A stretch of DNA of 64,000 nt, from NCBI GenBank assembly GCA_023388355.1, contig JAEWGI010000016.1:5539-69538 (forward strand). Reading direction: 5' to 3'. Made by a program: the position numbers and the translations under genes. Numbering within the stretch: the first letter of the stretch is position 1; the number at the start of each line of letters is the position of its first letter. Origin of the DNA: Pseudomonadota bacterium (GTDB lineage: Bacteria; Pseudomonadota; Gammaproteobacteria; Xanthomonadales; Xanthomonadaceae). Below are positions 1 to 8,123 of this stretch, in pieces. The notes beneath the pieces are model-generated. The model saw only the letters and a program-made list of their open reading frames with translations. It ran no database searches and was not told the DNA's origin.

Positions 1-325
1 CGACCGCGCGCGCACCGCGCACCGCACCCGGCTTGCTCAGCTTCAATCGTAACCACTCGACCTTGAACTCCGCCATCACGATCTCCGCGCAGCGCTCGGC
101 CAGCGTCTCCACCAGCCCGAAATCCGACTGCGAGACGAATTCGATCAGGCGCTTGCTCACCGCCTTGTAGTTGAGCGTGTGCGCGATGTCGTCGCTGGCG
201 GCGGGAACGCGGTTGTCGAAGCCCATCTCGAGGTCGAACACCAGCGTCTGCCGGATCCGCCGCTCCCAGTCGTAGATGCCGATCAGCGCCTCGATCTCGA
301 GGCCTTCGATGAAGACTTTGTCCAT
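1..325 (-). CDS. folB: Dihydroneopterin aldolase (partial, 3' end outside window)
   Basis: Converts 7,8-dihydroneopterin to 6-hydroxymethyl-dihydropterin and glycolaldehyde in cytosolic folate synthesis. Reading the minus strand from the ATG at 325 gives MDKVFIEGLEIEALIGIYDW, the typical FolB opening, and near the end LKLSKPGAVRG, which holds the conserved lysine region. About 108 codons are visible of a family length near 118-120, so only the last few residues are missing. It lies downstream of tsaD on the same strand after a 111-nt gap. The start is clear because the family begins almost exactly at this methionine. Confidence 0.9.
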   Translation of the reverse strand, partial: MDKVFIEGLEIEALIGIYDWERRIRQTLVFDLEMGFDNRVPAASDDIAHTLNYKAVSKRLIEFVSQSDFGLVETLAERCAEIVMAEFKVEWLRLKLSKPGAVRGARAV

Positions 326-436
326 GGGATCTGGGAGCCGGAATGGGAACAGGGACGCGAAACCGCCACGCCATCGTAGGACAGGCGCCCGGATCGCGGG
401 TGCAGCGGGCACGGCGGCAGGCGCGTGCAGCGGCCG

Positions 437-1498
437 CTATTCCCGGCCCACGATCCCCGTTGTCGCGGTGGCCGCCACCGGCGGCAGCGACGCCATGTCC
501 CAGCGCGGCGTCACGTGCACCGCCAGGTCGTCGCGCTGGCCGGCTTCGAGGCGCAGGGCGCCGGCGAAGGCGATCATGGCGCCGTTGTCGGTGCACAGCG
601 CCGGGCGCGGGAAGCAGGCGCGGCCGCCGCGGGCCGCGGCCATCTCCTGCAGCCGCGCGCGCAGGCGGCGGTTGGCGCCAACGCCGCCGGACACCACGAT
701 CACGTCGCTGCCGGCCGCGTCCAGCGCGCGCTCGCACTTGATCGCCAGGGTCTCGACCACCGCGTCCTCGAAGCCGCGGGCGATGTCGGCGCGGGTCTGC
801 TCCGACCGGTCGGACCGCTGCCAGGCCAGCAGCACCTGGGTCTTGAGGCCGCTGAAGCTGAAGTCCAGGCCCGGGCGATCGGTCATCGGCCGCGCGAAGC
901 GGTAGCGACCGGGGGTGCCCTGCCCGGCCAGCGCGGCCAGCTGCGGGCCGCCGGGATAGGGCAGGCCCATCATCTTGGCGGTCTTGTCGAAGGCCTCGCC
1001 GGCGGCGTCGTCCAGGGTTTCGCCCAGCAGCCGATAGGCGCCGATGGCGTCGACCGCGATCAGCTGGGTATGCCCGCCCGAGACCAGCAGGGCCACGAAC
1101 GGGGGCTCGGGCGGGTCGTCCTCCATCAGCGGCGCCAGCAGGTGGCCTTCCATGTGGTGGACGCCGATCGCCGGCAGGTCCAGGCCCCAGGCCAGCGAGC
1201 GCGCCGCCGCCGCGCCCACCAGCAGCGCCCCGACCAGGCCGGGGCCGGCGGTATAGGCCACCCCGTCCAGGTCCTCCACCCCCAGCCCGCCTTCGGCCAG
1301 GGTCTGCCGGACCAGCGGCAGCAGCTTGCGCACGTGGTCGCGGCTGGCCAGCTCCGGCACCACCCCGCCGTACTCGGCGTGCAGCGCGATCTGGCTGTAG
1401 ACGGCGTGCGCGCGCAGCCCGGCCGCGCCGGGCAGGGCCGTGTCGTAGACGGCCACGCCGGTCTCGTCGCAGCTCGATTCGATGCCGAGGACCTTCAT
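437..1498 (-). CDS. tsaD: tRNA N6-adenosine threonylcarbamoyltransferase TsaD
   Basis: Catalytic subunit of the t6A37 tRNA modification machinery; it transfers the threonylcarbamoyl group to A37 of ANN-decoding tRNAs together with TsaB and TsaE. The 353-residue protein starts [19 protein letters not shown], the canonical N-terminus. It has the metal-binding HxExH motif ([10 protein letters not shown] near residue 110) and the ASKHA-type glycine-rich segments [10 protein letters not shown] and [13 protein letters not shown]. An in-frame ATG lies 38 codons upstream at 1612, but the extra residues are unlike the family, so the start at 1498 is preferred. The gene is divergent from rpsU, as in many Gammaproteobacteria. 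Confidence 0.96.
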   Translation of the reverse strand: MKVLGIESSCDETGVAVYDTALPGAAGLRAHAVYSQIALHAEYGGVVPELASRDHVRKLLPLVRQTLAEGGLGVEDLDGVAYTAGPGLVGALLVGAAAARSLAWGLDLPAIGVHHMEGHLLAPLMEDDPPEPPFVALLVSGGHTQLIAVDAIGAYRLLGETLDDAAGEAFDKTAKMMGLPYPGGPQLAALAGQGTPGRYRFARPMTDRPGLDFSFSGLKTQVLLAWQRSDRSEQTRADIARGFEDAVVETLAIKCERALDAAGSDVIVVSGGVGANRRLRARLQEMAAARGGRACFPRPALCTDNGAMIAFAGALRLEAGQRDDLAVHVTPRWDMASLPPVAATATTGIVGRE

Positions 1499-1518
1499 GG
1501 GAAACGGGCGGGCGCGGC

Positions 1519-1548
1519 TTGCGCCGTTGCAAGTCAGGCAGTTATCAT
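1519..1548 (+). promoter_or_regulatory. Putative sigma-70 promoter for rpsU
   Basis: In the tsaD-rpsU divergent gap, TTGCGC at 1519-1524 and TATCAT at 1543-1548 are separated by 18 nt. This would start transcription near 1555 and give a leader of roughly 85-90 nt before rpsU. It is a visual match only; the -35 hexamer is imperfect. Confidence 0.4.
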
Positions 1549-1641
1549 ACGCGGCTCGCCCGGTCCGGGGACCAGGCGGAAGCGAAGCGTCCTTCGCGCA
1601 GCCCGGCCCCACCGCCGGATGATCCCAGAACCGAGATTCCT

Positions 1642-1857
1642 ATGCCCAGCGTCAAAGTCCGCGAAAACGAGCCGTTCGAGTTTGCCCTGCGCCGCTTCAA
1701 GCGCACCTGCGAGAAGGCCGGCGTGCTCGCCGAGACCCGCAAGCGCGAGTACTACGAGAAGCCGACCCAGGAGCGCAAGCGCAAGGCCGCCGCCGCCGTG
1801 AAGCGCCAGGCCCGCCGCACCTCGCGCGACGTCACCAAGCGCCAGCGGCTGTACTGA
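1642..1857 (+). CDS. rpsU: 30S ribosomal protein bS21
   Basis: Small basic protein of the 30S subunit that helps mRNA engagement at initiation. The 71 residues begin [20 protein letters not shown] and end in a lysine/arginine-rich tail [12 protein letters not shown], the normal bS21 length and composition. A longer in-frame ORF opens at 1519, but the family starts at MPSVKV. It heads the rpsU-(yqeY)-dnaG series of the macromolecular-synthesis operon. A strong hairpin with a U run follows, so part of its transcription probably ends before yqeY. Confidence 0.97.
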   Translation: MPSVKVRENEPFEFALRRFKRTCEKAGVLAETRKREYYEKPTQERKRKAAAAVKRQARRTSRDVTKRQRLY

Positions 1858-1874
1858 GCCGCGGGACCCGGACG

Positions 1875-1906
1875 AAAGCCGGCACGCGCGAGCGTGGCCG
1901 GCTTTT
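1875..1906 (+). terminator. Rho-independent terminator after rpsU
   Basis: Nine-base arms AAAGCCGGC (1875-1883) and GCCGGCTTT (1897-1905) flank a 13-nt loop and run into a short T tract, 17 nt past the rpsU stop codon. This is a classic intrinsic terminator or attenuator. Confidence 0.8.
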
Positions 1907-1913
1907 CGTGTTT

Positions 1914-1995
1914 TGAAGGCCGGGATGACCGGACGTTCGTTTGTCGAAAGCCGGGATGAGCAAACCCGCGTTTGCTGAAAGCCGGGAATGGGGAT
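1914..1995. repeat. Short imperfect direct repeats between rpsU and yqeY
   Basis: Three spaced copies of the motif GCCGGGATG or GCCGGGAATG, two of them preceded by GAAA, occur in this gap. They echo the stem of the upstream rpsU terminator. No gene or known regulatory element is recognised here. Confidence 0.45.
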
Positions 1996-2054
1996 TGGGC
2001 AGAAACCGCCCTTCCCGCGCCGACGCCCCAGTTTTTCCAATCCGGAGCACCGCC

Positions 2055-2501
2055 ATGCCCCTGAAACAACAGCTCACCGACGACATGAAGGCCGCGATGA
2101 AGGCCGGCGAGAAGCAGCGCCTGGGCGTGATCCGGCTGATCAACGCCGCGATCAAGCAGCGCGAGGTCGACGAGCGCATCGAGCTGGACGACGCCGCGGT
2201 GCTGGCGGTGCTGGAAAAGATGGTCAAGCAGCGCAAGGACTCGGTGAGCCAGTACGCGGCCGCGGGCCGCGAGGACCTGGCCGCGATCGAGCGCGCCGAG
2301 ATCGAGGTGATCGACGCCTACCTGCCGGCCAGGCTGGACGAGGCTGCGATCCAGGCCGCCATCGACGAGGCGGTCGCGGCCACCGGCGCGACCGGCCCTG
2401 CCGACATGGGCAAGCTGATGGGCGTGCTCAAGCCCAGGCTGGCCGGACAGGCCGACATGGGCCAGGTTTCGGCGCTGGTGAAGAAGACGCTGGCCGGCTG
2501 A
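2055..2501 (+). CDS. yqeY: GatB/YqeY domain-containing protein
   Basis: A 148-residue cytosolic helical protein resembling the C-terminal tRNA-binding tail domain of GatB, the amidotransferase subunit; its cellular role is not firmly known. Family features are MPLKQQLTDDMKAAMKAGEK at the start, RLINAAIKQREVDER, and the C-terminal PADMGKLMGVLKPRLAGQAD region. The ATG at 2055 fits the family; the in-frame ATG at 1941 would add unrelated residues. Its position between rpsU and dnaG is typical of Xanthomonadaceae and many other Proteobacteria. Confidence 0.93.
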   Translation: MPLKQQLTDDMKAAMKAGEKQRLGVIRLINAAIKQREVDERIELDDAAVLAVLEKMVKQRKDSVSQYAAAGREDLAAIERAEIEVIDAYLPARLDEAAIQAAIDEAVAATGATGPADMGKLMGVLKPRLAGQADMGQVSALVKKTLAG

Positions 2502-2946
2502 GCCCGCGCAAGCGGGGGAAGCAGCGGCAACGGCAGCCGCAATGCCCCGCCTTGCTCCTCCCTCGGCGCAGCCGGGGGGAGGAGCAGAAGCAGAAGCAGC
2601 GCTCCGTTCTGCTCCTCCCACCACGCAGCGGGGGGAGGTTGGGAGGGGGGCGGCTTCAGGTCGCCGCGCCACCCATCGCGCGCTTTGCGCGCGCCCCCAT
2701 CCCAGCCTTCCCCCGCAAGCGGGGGAAGGAGCAGAAGCAGAAGCAACAGCAGTCGCAACGCTCCGTTTTGCTCCTCCCTCCGCACATCGGGGGGAGGTTG
2801 GGAGGGGGCAGCTACAGGTTGCCGCGCGCCCCATCGCGCACTTCGCGCGCGCCCCATCCCAACCTTCCCCCGCAAGCGGGGGAAGGAGCAGGAACCGCGC
2901 GCTTCGCGACGCAGTCGCACGGCGGCGTTTGCCGCACAATCGGCGC
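2502..2946. repeat. Intergenic tract of G-rich palindromes and GAAGCA microsatellite
   Basis: This 445-nt gap has no credible gene. It holds two copies of the hairpin CCTTCCCCCGC/GCGGGGGAAGG (2706-2729 and 2863-2886), each followed by GAGCAG(A)-type purine repeats. It also has two related CTCCC...GGGGGGAGG hairpins near 2610-2640 and 2775-2805. A copy of the same composite pattern in the other orientation is at 48662-48986, and the hairpins recur at 57776-57885. Apparent ORFs across it are low-complexity shadows. Confidence 0.8.
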
Positions 2947-3459
2947 ATGCAGCCGACGCCCGACATCACGCTCCGCCCCGCGCGCCGCGAGGACGTGCCC
3001 GCGATCCTCGCCCTGATCCGGGACCTTGCCGAGTACGAGCAGCTGGCGCACGAGGTCGAGGCCGACGAGGCGGGCCTGGCGGCCACGCTGTTCGGCGACC
3101 GGCCCTGCGCCGAGGTGGTGATCGCCGAGGCCGACGGGACGGCCGCCGGCTTCGCGCTGTTCTTCCATACCTATTCCACCTTCCTCGCCAGGCCCGGCCT
3201 GTACCTGGAAGACCTGTTCGTGCAGCCGCGGTTCCGCGGGCTCGGCATCGGCCGGCGGCTGATGACGCACCTGGCGCGGCTGGCGGTCGAGCGCGGCTGC
3301 GGACGCTTCGAGTGGACGGTGCTGGACTGGAACGCAGCGGCGATCGGCTTCTACCGCAGCCTTGGCGCGATCGGGATGGACGGCTGGACCACGCAGCGGG
3401 TCACCGGCGATGCGCTGCGGCGGCTGGCCGCCGACAGCGCGGGCGACGGCGTGCGCTGA
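2947..3459 (+). CDS. GNAT family N-acetyltransferase
   Basis: A 170-residue single-domain GNAT enzyme that should transfer an acetyl group from acetyl-CoA to an amine; the substrate is unknown. The acetyl-CoA pyrophosphate loop is seen as VQPRFRGLGIGRRLM (R/Q-x-x-G-x-G/A form). It is preceded by the beta4 strand YLEDLFV and followed by WTVLDWNAAAIGFYRSLGA, the standard GNAT beta5/alpha4 region. This arrangement resembles the diamine acetyltransferase-like branch. The start at 2947 places RPARREDVPAIL at the usual N-terminal position. Confidence 0.9.
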   Translation: MQPTPDITLRPARREDVPAILALIRDLAEYEQLAHEVEADEAGLAATLFGDRPCAEVVIAEADGTAAGFALFFHTYSTFLARPGLYLEDLFVQPRFRGLGIGRRLMTHLARLAVERGCGRFEWTVLDWNAAAIGFYRSLGAIGMDGWTTQRVTGDALRRLAADSAGDGVR

Positions 3460-3515
3460 CCGCGCCGTCACGACGGCCCTGCTGCAATCCGGGCTTTCCG
3501 CACGAGGACCCCGGG

Positions 3516-4715
3516 ATGCGCACCGACCCGGCCACTGCCGCGGTGCGCAACGCAACCGGCGGCGCGGGCAACGGCAGCCACGACCAGCGCAACCGCGAGC
3601 CCCGGCCACCCCGCCACGACCGCATCGATGCGATCGACCTGGCGCGCGGCATCGCGGTGTGCCTGATGATCGTCGCCCACGGCACCAACGGCCTGATGCC
3701 CTACAGCGACTTCCCCGACTGGGGCCAGGTGCCGGTACACGCGTTCACCAAGTTCTCCTCGTCGCTGTTCTTCATCATTTTCGGCGTGGCGCTGGCGGTG
3801 GCCTTCGTGCCGAAGGTCGGCGCCGCGGACTGGCCGCGCCGGCGCAACCGGCTGCTGGTGCGCGGGCTGGTGGTGCTGTTCTGGTACAAGGCGCTGACCG
3901 TGATCGAACTGTGGGACCGCGAGCAGGAGCGGATCGTCGACGCCCTCCTGTACCGCGACTTTCCCTCGTTCGTCGAGATCCTCGGCTTCTATGCCATCGC
4001 CCTGCTGTGGATCCCGTGGCTGCTGCCGCTGTGGGCGAAGGCGCCGGCATGGCTGCGCTGGCTGAGCCCGCTGCCGGTGATCTGGCTGTCGTGGTGGCTG
4101 CTGGGCAACGCCGGCTTCGGCGGCGTGCCGCAGCTGCAGGCGATCTTCGTCGAGCATCCGGACTACTACACCTGGGGCCAGCTCTCGCGGCTGCCGCTGG
4201 TGCTGGTCGGGCTGCTGGTCGGCGACCTGCTTGTGCGGATGAACGACAGCGCCGCGCGCCGCCTGCTGCTGGCCACCGGCACCGTGCTGGCGGGCTGCCT
4301 GCTGCTGGCGTGGTTCGCGCTGCGCGCGGGCGACCTGCATGCCGAACTGGTGGCGATCGGGCGCAACGACGGCAAGCACCCGCCTGGCCTGCTGTTCTCG
4401 CTGTTCAGCGTGGGCGGCGCGCTGGTGCTGCTGGGCCTGTGCATCGCCGGCGGCAACCTGCTGGCGCGCGTGCTGCGGCCGGTGACGGTGGTGGGCACCG
4501 ACGCGCTGATGGCCTTCATCGTGCACATCACGGTGATCTTCGCGCTGTGGCGCAATACGCTGGACTGGTTCCAGGCGGTGTCCTATACGCACGCGCTGAC
4601 GGCTTCGCTGGTGCTGGTGGCGGTGACGGCACTCTGGATCCGGATCTGGCAGCGGCTGCCGCTGCCCTGGCGCAAGCCTGCACGGGAGCCAACGGCCGCC
4701 GCGGCGCGGGACTGA
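3516..4715 (+). CDS. Multi-pass membrane acyltransferase-like protein
   Basis: A 399-residue integral membrane protein. After a polar 45-residue N-terminus comes RIDAIDLARGIAVCLMIVAH, the opening shared by DUF1624/heparan-glucosaminide acetyltransferase-like and OpgC/acyltransferase-3 type proteins, where the following histidine is thought to be catalytic. About ten hydrophobic segments follow, ending in a basic cytoplasmic tail. The role is probably modification of an envelope glycan or lipid, but nothing nearby names the substrate. It starts 57 nt after the GNAT gene and precedes the beta-lactamase-like pair on the same strand. Confidence 0.75.
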   Translation: MRTDPATAAVRNATGGAGNGSHDQRNREPRPPRHDRIDAIDLARGIAVCLMIVAHGTNGLMPYSDFPDWGQVPVHAFTKFSSSLFFIIFGVALAVAFVPKVGAADWPRRRNRLLVRGLVVLFWYKALTVIELWDREQERIVDALLYRDFPSFVEILGFYAIALLWIPWLLPLWAKAPAWLRWLSPLPVIWLSWWLLGNAGFGGVPQLQAIFVEHPDYYTWGQLSRLPLVLVGLLVGDLLVRMNDSAARRLLLATGTVLAGCLLLAWFALRAGDLHAELVAIGRNDGKHPPGLLFSLFSVGGALVLLGLCIAGGNLLARVLRPVTVVGTDALMAFIVHITVIFALWRNTLDWFQAVSYTHALTASLVLVAVTALWIRIWQRLPLPWRKPAREPTAAAARD

Positions 4716-4759
4716 TGTTCAGCGGCGATGGCGGGCCTTCACGCCACACTCCGGCGGCG

Positions 4760-5887
4760 ATGAAGCTGCCGGCATCCATCGCTATCGCGTTCGCCCTGCT
4801 TGCCGCGCCCACCGCGGCAGCGCCGCCGCGGGCGCAGCCGCCCCCCACGCAGCCGGTGCAGGTGCCCGGGTGGACGCTCAAGCTGCAGTCCGCGCTCGAG
4901 GCCGTGGACGCGCGCCACGCCGGCGACATCGGCGTGTACGTGCGCCATCTCGGCCGCGACGAGTCGTTCTCCTACCGTGCCGACGAGCCCTGGTATCTCG
5001 CCTCCGGGATCAAGGTACCGGTGGCGATCGCGGTGCTGCGCGCGGTGGCGCGTGGCGAGCTGGCGCTGGACACGCGCATCGAGCTGCGCGCGGAGGATTT
5101 CGTCGACGGTGCCGGCGCCACCAACCACCACCGCGCCGGCAGCCGGCTGCGGCTGGACTGGCTGCTCGAGCAGATGATCGTGCACAGCGACAACACCGCC
5201 AGCGACGTGCTCATCCGCAGCGTGGGCATCGAGGCGGTGAACGCTGTCGCCGCCGAACTCACCGACACCGCCGGCCTGCGCATCACCACCCTGGCCGACG
5301 TGCGTCGGCTGGCCTACGGCGAACTGCATCCGTCCGCCGCGCGCCTGCGCTCGGCCGACCTGCTCGCCCTCAAACGCAGCGGCACCGGCCAGGCGCGCGT
5401 GGACAAGCTCGTGCAGCTGCTGCAAATCCCGCCGCGCGAACTGCGCCAGCCCAGCCTCGACCGCGCGTTCGAGGCCTATTACGCCAGCGAAGTGAACAGC
5501 GCCAGCCTGGTCGATTTCGGGCGCATGCTCGCCGCGCTGGCCGAGGGTCGGGCGCTGGACATGCCCGAAACCTCCTACCTGCTCGACCTGATGGCGCGGG
5601 TGCAGACCGGCCAGCGCCGGATCCGCGCCGGCCTGCCGCCAGACGCGCGCTTCGCGCACAAGACCGGCACCCAGCATCGGCGCACCTGCGACCTGGGCAT
5701 CGCCACGGTGCCGGCCGCAGGTACGTCGACGCCACCGGCGCGGGTGGTGATCGCGGCCTGCGCGCGCGGTACCGGCATGGCTGCCGGCGAGCGCGCGCTG
5801 CGCGGGATTGGCGCGGCCGTCACCGCGTCCGGGGTATTCGTGCAGGGCCCGCCGCGCCCCACGGTGTCCCCGCCCGGTCCCGCATGA
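4760..5887 (+). CDS. Class A beta-lactamase-like serine hydrolase, copy 1
   Basis: A 375-residue exported protein; the N-terminus MKLPASIAIAFALLAAPTAA looks like a Sec signal peptide. The penicillin-binding fold motifs are all present: S82-G-I-K85 (SxxK), S143-D-N145 and K301-T-G303. A glutamate sits in YGELHP near residue 187, where class A enzymes carry their deacylating Glu, though the normal ExxLN motif is absent. True beta-lactamase activity is therefore not proven; a D,D-peptidase or esterase role is possible. It overlaps the next gene, a paralogue, by 4 nt (ATGA). Confidence 0.82.
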   Translation: MKLPASIAIAFALLAAPTAAAPPRAQPPPTQPVQVPGWTLKLQSALEAVDARHAGDIGVYVRHLGRDESFSYRADEPWYLASGIKVPVAIAVLRAVARGELALDTRIELRAEDFVDGAGATNHHRAGSRLRLDWLLEQMIVHSDNTASDVLIRSVGIEAVNAVAAELTDTAGLRITTLADVRRLAYGELHPSAARLRSADLLALKRSGTGQARVDKLVQLLQIPPRELRQPSLDRAFEAYYASEVNSASLVDFGRMLAALAEGRALDMPETSYLLDLMARVQTGQRRIRAGLPPDARFAHKTGTQHRRTCDLGIATVPAAGTSTPPARVVIAACARGTGMAAGERALRGIGAAVTASGVFVQGPPRPTVSPPGPA

Positions 5888-7023
5888 GCCCACCCCCGAC
5901 GCGCCCCGCCCGCCTGCCCGCACTCCTGTTCCCGCTCGCGCTGCTGGCGCTGCTGGCCGGCTGCCGCGGCGAACCACCTGGGCCGGTCGAACGCCAGGCG
6001 CAGGCCGGCGACGCGCAGGCGCCGCCGGCCTGGGTGGGCGAACTGGACGCCGCGGTGGAGGAGATCGATGCCGCCACGCCAGGCGATTTCGGGGTGTATG
6101 TCGCGCGCTTCGGCGAGCAGGCCGGCATCCTCGATCGCGGCGACGACCGCCGCTGGTACCTCTCGTCCACGGTCAAGGTGCCGGTGGCGATCGCGGTGCT
6201 CGAACAGGTCGACGACGGCCGCATCGCCCTGGACGACCAGCTGGAGCTGCAGCGCAGCGATTTTGTCGACGGCGCCGGCGACATGCTCGGCCAGGCGCCG
6301 GGCACCCGCTTCACCATCGCCACCCTGCTGGAAAAATCGCTGCGCGACAGCGACAGCACCGCCACCGACATGCTGATCCGGCACCTGGGCGAGGATCATC
6401 TCGATGCGCGCCTGGCGGACTGGACCGACGGCGGCTTCGGACCACTCACCACGATCCTGCAGGTGCGCTACAACGCCTACGGCGCGCTGCATCCGGACGT
6501 GGCCGACCTCGACAACCTGCAGATCGTGGCCCTGCGCAACGCCGAGGCCGGCGAGCCGCGGCTGCGCGCGCTGGCGCGCACGCTGGGCGTGGAGCGCGAG
6601 GCGCTGCCGGCGCAGTCGCTGCAGGCGGTGTTCGAGGACTACTACGCCAGCGGCCGCAACGCCGCCACGCTGTCGGCGTTCGCGCGGCTGCTGCAGCGGC
6701 TGGTGGCCGGCGAGCTGCTGTCGGACGGGGGCACCGCGCTGGTGCTCGGGCACATGCGCGCGATCAGCACCGGCGGTCGCCGGATCGCCGCCGGCCTGCC
6801 GCCGGGCACCGATTTCGCGCAGAAGACCGGCACCCAGCTCGGGCGCGCCTGCAACGTCGGCGTGCTCGATCCGGAGCGCGGCGAGGATGGCGCGACCGTG
6901 GTGGTGGCCTGCGCCGAACGCTTCGAGGCGTTGTCCCAGGCCGAACAGGCCTTCCAGGCGCTGGGCCGGGCGCTGGGCGAGACCGTGCTGGCCAGCGCGC
7001 CCGCCGGCGCCGGCGCGCACTGA
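5884..7023 (+). CDS. Class A beta-lactamase-like lipoprotein, copy 2
   Basis: A 379-residue paralogue of the preceding gene, coupled to it by an ATGA overlap. The N-terminus has a lipobox, LLAGC at 23-27, so it is probably a lipid-anchored periplasmic protein. Motifs are S95-T-V-K98, S156-D-S158 (SDS replaces SDN) and K314-T-G316. The YGELHP segment of copy 1 reads YGALHP here, so the candidate deacylating glutamate is an alanine. The pair probably arose by tandem duplication and then diverged in anchoring and active-site details. Confidence 0.8.
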   Translation: MSPPPTRPARLPALLFPLALLALLAGCRGEPPGPVERQAQAGDAQAPPAWVGELDAAVEEIDAATPGDFGVYVARFGEQAGILDRGDDRRWYLSSTVKVPVAIAVLEQVDDGRIALDDQLELQRSDFVDGAGDMLGQAPGTRFTIATLLEKSLRDSDSTATDMLIRHLGEDHLDARLADWTDGGFGPLTTILQVRYNAYGALHPDVADLDNLQIVALRNAEAGEPRLRALARTLGVEREALPAQSLQAVFEDYYASGRNAATLSAFARLLQRLVAGELLSDGGTALVLGHMRAISTGGRRIAAGLPPGTDFAQKTGTQLGRACNVGVLDPERGEDGATVVVACAERFEALSQAEQAFQALGRALGETVLASAPAGAGAH

Positions 7024-7050
7024 CGCGATCGCCACGCCGCCGCGGCGATC

Positions 7051-7953
7051 ATGCGCCGCATGCGCCTGTCCCCCGCGTTGCAAGCCCGCCTCGACCGCCT
7101 GCTGCAGACGCTGCCGGCGCAACTGGTGCGGCGCTTCATCGAGATCGACGTGCTCACCCACGCCGCCTCGCTCTCGTTTTTCGCCCTGCTCTCGCTGGCG
7201 CCGCTGCTGGTGCTGCTGCTGTGGCTGTCGGCCTCGCTGTACCCCTCGGCGCAGGCCGAGCTGATGGAGCAGCTGGGCGCGCTGGCCGGCCGCGGCGCGC
7301 AGGAGGTGGCCGCCACGGTGCTGCGCAACGCCCGGGAGCAGCCCGACGTGGGCTCGCTGGCCGGGCTGTGGAGCACCCTGCTGCTGTTCATCGGCGCCAC
7401 CGCGGTGTTCGCACGGCTGCAGAACACGCTCAACCTGGTCTTCCACACCGACGCCAAGCGGCTGGGCGGCCTGCTCGCCTTCATGCGCAAGCGCGTGTTC
7501 TCGTTCGGCGTGGTGCTGGCGCTGGGTTTCCTGCTGGTGGTGTCGGCGGCGCTGACCACGGCGCTGGAGGTGCTGTTCGCCGGCTCGCCGACGCTGCCGG
7601 TGCTGGGCAACCTGGCGGCGCTGGCGCTGTATTCGCTGGCCTTCGGCCTGATGTACCACTACCTGCCCGACCGCCGCGTGCGCTGGCGCCAGGCGCTGCT
7701 GGGCGGGGTGATCACCTCGCTGCTGTTCGTGGTCGGGCGCTGGGGGATCGGGCTGTACATCGCCCAGGCCGCGCCCGGCAGCGCCTACGGCTCGATGGGC
7801 ACCCTGGTGATCCTGCTGGTGTGGATGTACTACGCGGCGATGGTGTTCTTCACCGGCGCGCTGATCACCGCCCTGATCGACGAACGGATCTCGCGCGACG
7901 GGCGGCTGGCGCGGGCGCGGGCAAAGGCGCTGGCGCGCGCGGAGCCCGGATAG
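7051..7953 (+). CDS. YihY/BrkB family inner membrane protein
   Basis: A 300-residue protein with about six membrane segments. It has the family hallmark region FIEIDVLTHAASLSFFALLS at the first membrane helix and YLPDRRVRWRQALLGGVI before the fifth. The family was once annotated as ribonuclease BN, which was wrong; it is now considered a membrane protein of unclear transport or envelope role. The C-terminus is short and basic. An alternative in-frame ATG lies 9 nt downstream. It is the last gene before dnaG, 170 nt away. Confidence 0.9.
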   Translation: MRRMRLSPALQARLDRLLQTLPAQLVRRFIEIDVLTHAASLSFFALLSLAPLLVLLLWLSASLYPSAQAELMEQLGALAGRGAQEVAATVLRNAREQPDVGSLAGLWSTLLLFIGATAVFARLQNTLNLVFHTDAKRLGGLLAFMRKRVFSFGVVLALGFLLVVSAALTTALEVLFAGSPTLPVLGNLAALALYSLAFGLMYHYLPDRRVRWRQALLGGVITSLLFVVGRWGIGLYIAQAAPGSAYGSMGTLVILLVWMYYAAMVFFTGALITALIDERISRDGRLARARAKALARAEPG

Positions 7954-8123
7954 GGCGCTGCACCGCCGGCGGCCGGCACCCCACGGGCGCGCGCCCCTCC
8001 GCGGCGCCGGGATGCGATCATGGCGCGGTGTCCCGGACCCCTGACGCACCCGCCCGCACCAGCGGCGCCGCCCCGCGCGGCGCGGTGGCAGCGTGCGCGC
8101 GTGCCCGGCGGAGGGCCTGAGCG

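Noticed and set aside
2318..2920. Leucine-rich minus-strand ORF near yqeY
   Set aside because: The leucine runs come from the GAAGCA microsatellite read backwards.
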